Shown in pieces: positions 6,301-6,624 of a stretch of DNA of 6,624 bases (positions are counted from its first letter, which is position 1; each line of letters begins with the position of its first letter). This DNA is from an uncultured Porphyromonas sp. GTDB taxonomy: Bacteria; Bacteroidota; Bacteroidia; Bacteroidales; Porphyromonadaceae. Location of the stretch: contig NZ_CAJPPN010000067.1 in the NCBI RefSeq assembly GCF_905372525.1, forward strand, positions 1-6,624, given 5' to 3'. A program made the position numbers and the translations under genes. The notes beneath the pieces were generated by a model. The model worked only from the letters and a program-made list of their open reading frames with translations, was not told the DNA's origin and did not search any database.

Positions 6301-6358
6301 GTCCTCGTCTCCACCTGCTTGTTATCCCCTCTTTTGCGCTCCCGTCGTATCCTGTTTT

Positions 6359-6420
6359 GTGTACACGTGTGTATACAGTTGTGTACCCACGTGTACACTG
6401 TTGTATACACGCGTGTACAC
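6359..6420. repeat. 62-bp imperfect palindrome built from six phased GTA(C/T)AC-like sites
   Basis: The arms 6359-6386 and 6393-6420 pair at 24 of 28 positions around a 6-nt loop (6387-6392). Within it, GTA cores begin at 6361, 6371, 6383, 6393, 6403 and 6415, that is 10, 12, 10, 10 and 12 bp apart. The 8-mer GTGTACAC, itself a palindrome, occurs at 6359, 6391 and 6413. Much of the tract alternates purine and pyrimidine. It could be a cooperative operator array, a cruciform or Z-DNA-prone site, or a mobile-element remnant. Confidence 0.8.
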
Positions 6421-6447
6421 TGGGGCGCTCATTACTGCTTCGTCTAG

Positions 6448-6562
6448 GGGCTCCTCTCAGCTGTACGAATAGGCTCTCCTCGGTACGCTAGAAGGGCTCA
6501 TATCAGCGCAACGAATGGGCTCGTGCCAGCTCTGCAGCTAGCCTTTTCTCAGCTCCTTCCCT
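6448..6562. repeat. Degenerate tandem repeat, five units of 23 bp
   Basis: Units start at 6448, 6471, 6494, 6517 and 6540 with no gaps. Four begin (A/G)GGCTC and the fifth begins AGCCTT, and most have CAGC near position 11. Units 1 and 3 match at 18 of 23 bases, while units 2 and 5 are more diverged. A weak sixth unit may precede them at 6425. No coding frame is supported across the repeat. Confidence 0.65.
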
Positions 6563-6582
6563 ACTCCCCTATAAATAATGTA

Positions 6583-6599
6583 CCCGCGTGCGAAGCGGG
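6583..6599. other. Short GC-rich hairpin near the window edge
   Basis: A perfect 5-bp stem (6583-6587 with 6595-6599, CCCGC and GCGGG) encloses a 7-nt loop. On the plus strand a short T-run follows at 6606-6608. It could be part of a terminator, but no plus-strand gene leads into it, and the gene to the right is outside the window. Confidence 0.3.
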
Positions 6600-6624
6600 A
6601 GGGAATTTGCGTTGTGATTTGGAA

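Larger units (their letters stand above)
6153..6624. other. 472-bp gene-free region upstream of the regulator operon
   Basis: No credible gene is seen on either strand; the open frames crossing it have skewed, low-complexity translations. The region contains a candidate promoter (6201-6208), a C-rich tract with G-quadruplex potential on the minus strand (6262-6300), a palindromic array of GTA-containing sites (6359-6420), a degenerate 23-bp tandem repeat (6448-6562) and a small hairpin (6583-6599). The density of structure suggests a regulatory region or the remnant of a small mobile repeat element. Confidence 0.6.

Noticed and set aside
6213..6410. 65-codon minus-strand frame directly before the regulator
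   Set aside because: It starts with GTG inside the palindromic array and runs through the G-rich tract, giving a biased Arg/Gly/Thr-rich peptide with no domain features.
6236..6472. Plus-strand frame with many Cys, Val and Thr residues across the palindromic array
   Set aside because: The apparent Cys/Val/Tyr pattern is a by-product of the repeated GTGTACAC sequence, and the Pro/Ser part of the C-rich tract.
6578..6624. Plus-strand ATG at 6578 open to the window end
   Set aside because: Only 15 codons are visible, they include the small hairpin, and no promoter or family resemblance supports a gene start.

Overview
The window looks like chromosomal DNA of a Bacteroidota species, most likely a Porphyromonas-type anaerobe. 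The reasons are BspA-type and plant-like leucine-rich-repeat (LRR) lipoproteins side by side, lipoprotein signal peptides, an almost complete lack of Shine-Dalgarno sequences, and two matches to the Bacteroidota -7 promoter consensus TAnnTTTG. GC content is slightly above one half by eye. The genus is inferred from style, not from a marker gene.

All five supported genes lie on the minus strand and read right to left. Starting from the right, 6153-6624 is a gene-free upstream region unusually rich in structure. It holds a degenerate 23-bp tandem repeat (6448-6562), a 62-bp imperfect palindrome made of six GTA-containing sites about one helical turn apart (6359-6420), a seven-run G-quadruplex candidate on the transcribed-gene strand (6262-6300), and a -7-like promoter element (6201-6208). 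It leads into a 607-aa AlbA_2/Schlafen-type regulator with a GHKL-like ATPase module and C-terminal helix-turn-helix segments (4329-6152). Five perfect-phase 21-bp repeats in this gene encode an EANVDSP linker. Its stop overlaps by 11 bp the start of a 273-aa exported protein of unknown function (3518-4339), so the two are probably one translationally coupled operon.

A 378-bp intergenic region (3140-3517) with a terminator-like hairpin and a second -7-like element separates that pair from a cluster of cell-surface LRR lipoproteins. These are a plant-type LRR lipoprotein (1769-3139), a BspA-like LRR_5 lipoprotein with duplicated internal modules (217-1698), and the first 40 codons of a paralogue of the latter, cut by the window edge (1-122). 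The three lipoprotein genes are closely spaced. Each gap between them holds a long hairpin ending 21-23 nt before the next start codon, and no promoter is recognisable there.

The LRR lipoproteins probably act at the outer-membrane surface as binding or adhesion proteins. The AlbA/ATPase protein probably controls transcription, but its target is unknown. Its own complex upstream region and its coupling to a secreted protein make that operon the most interesting part of the window.
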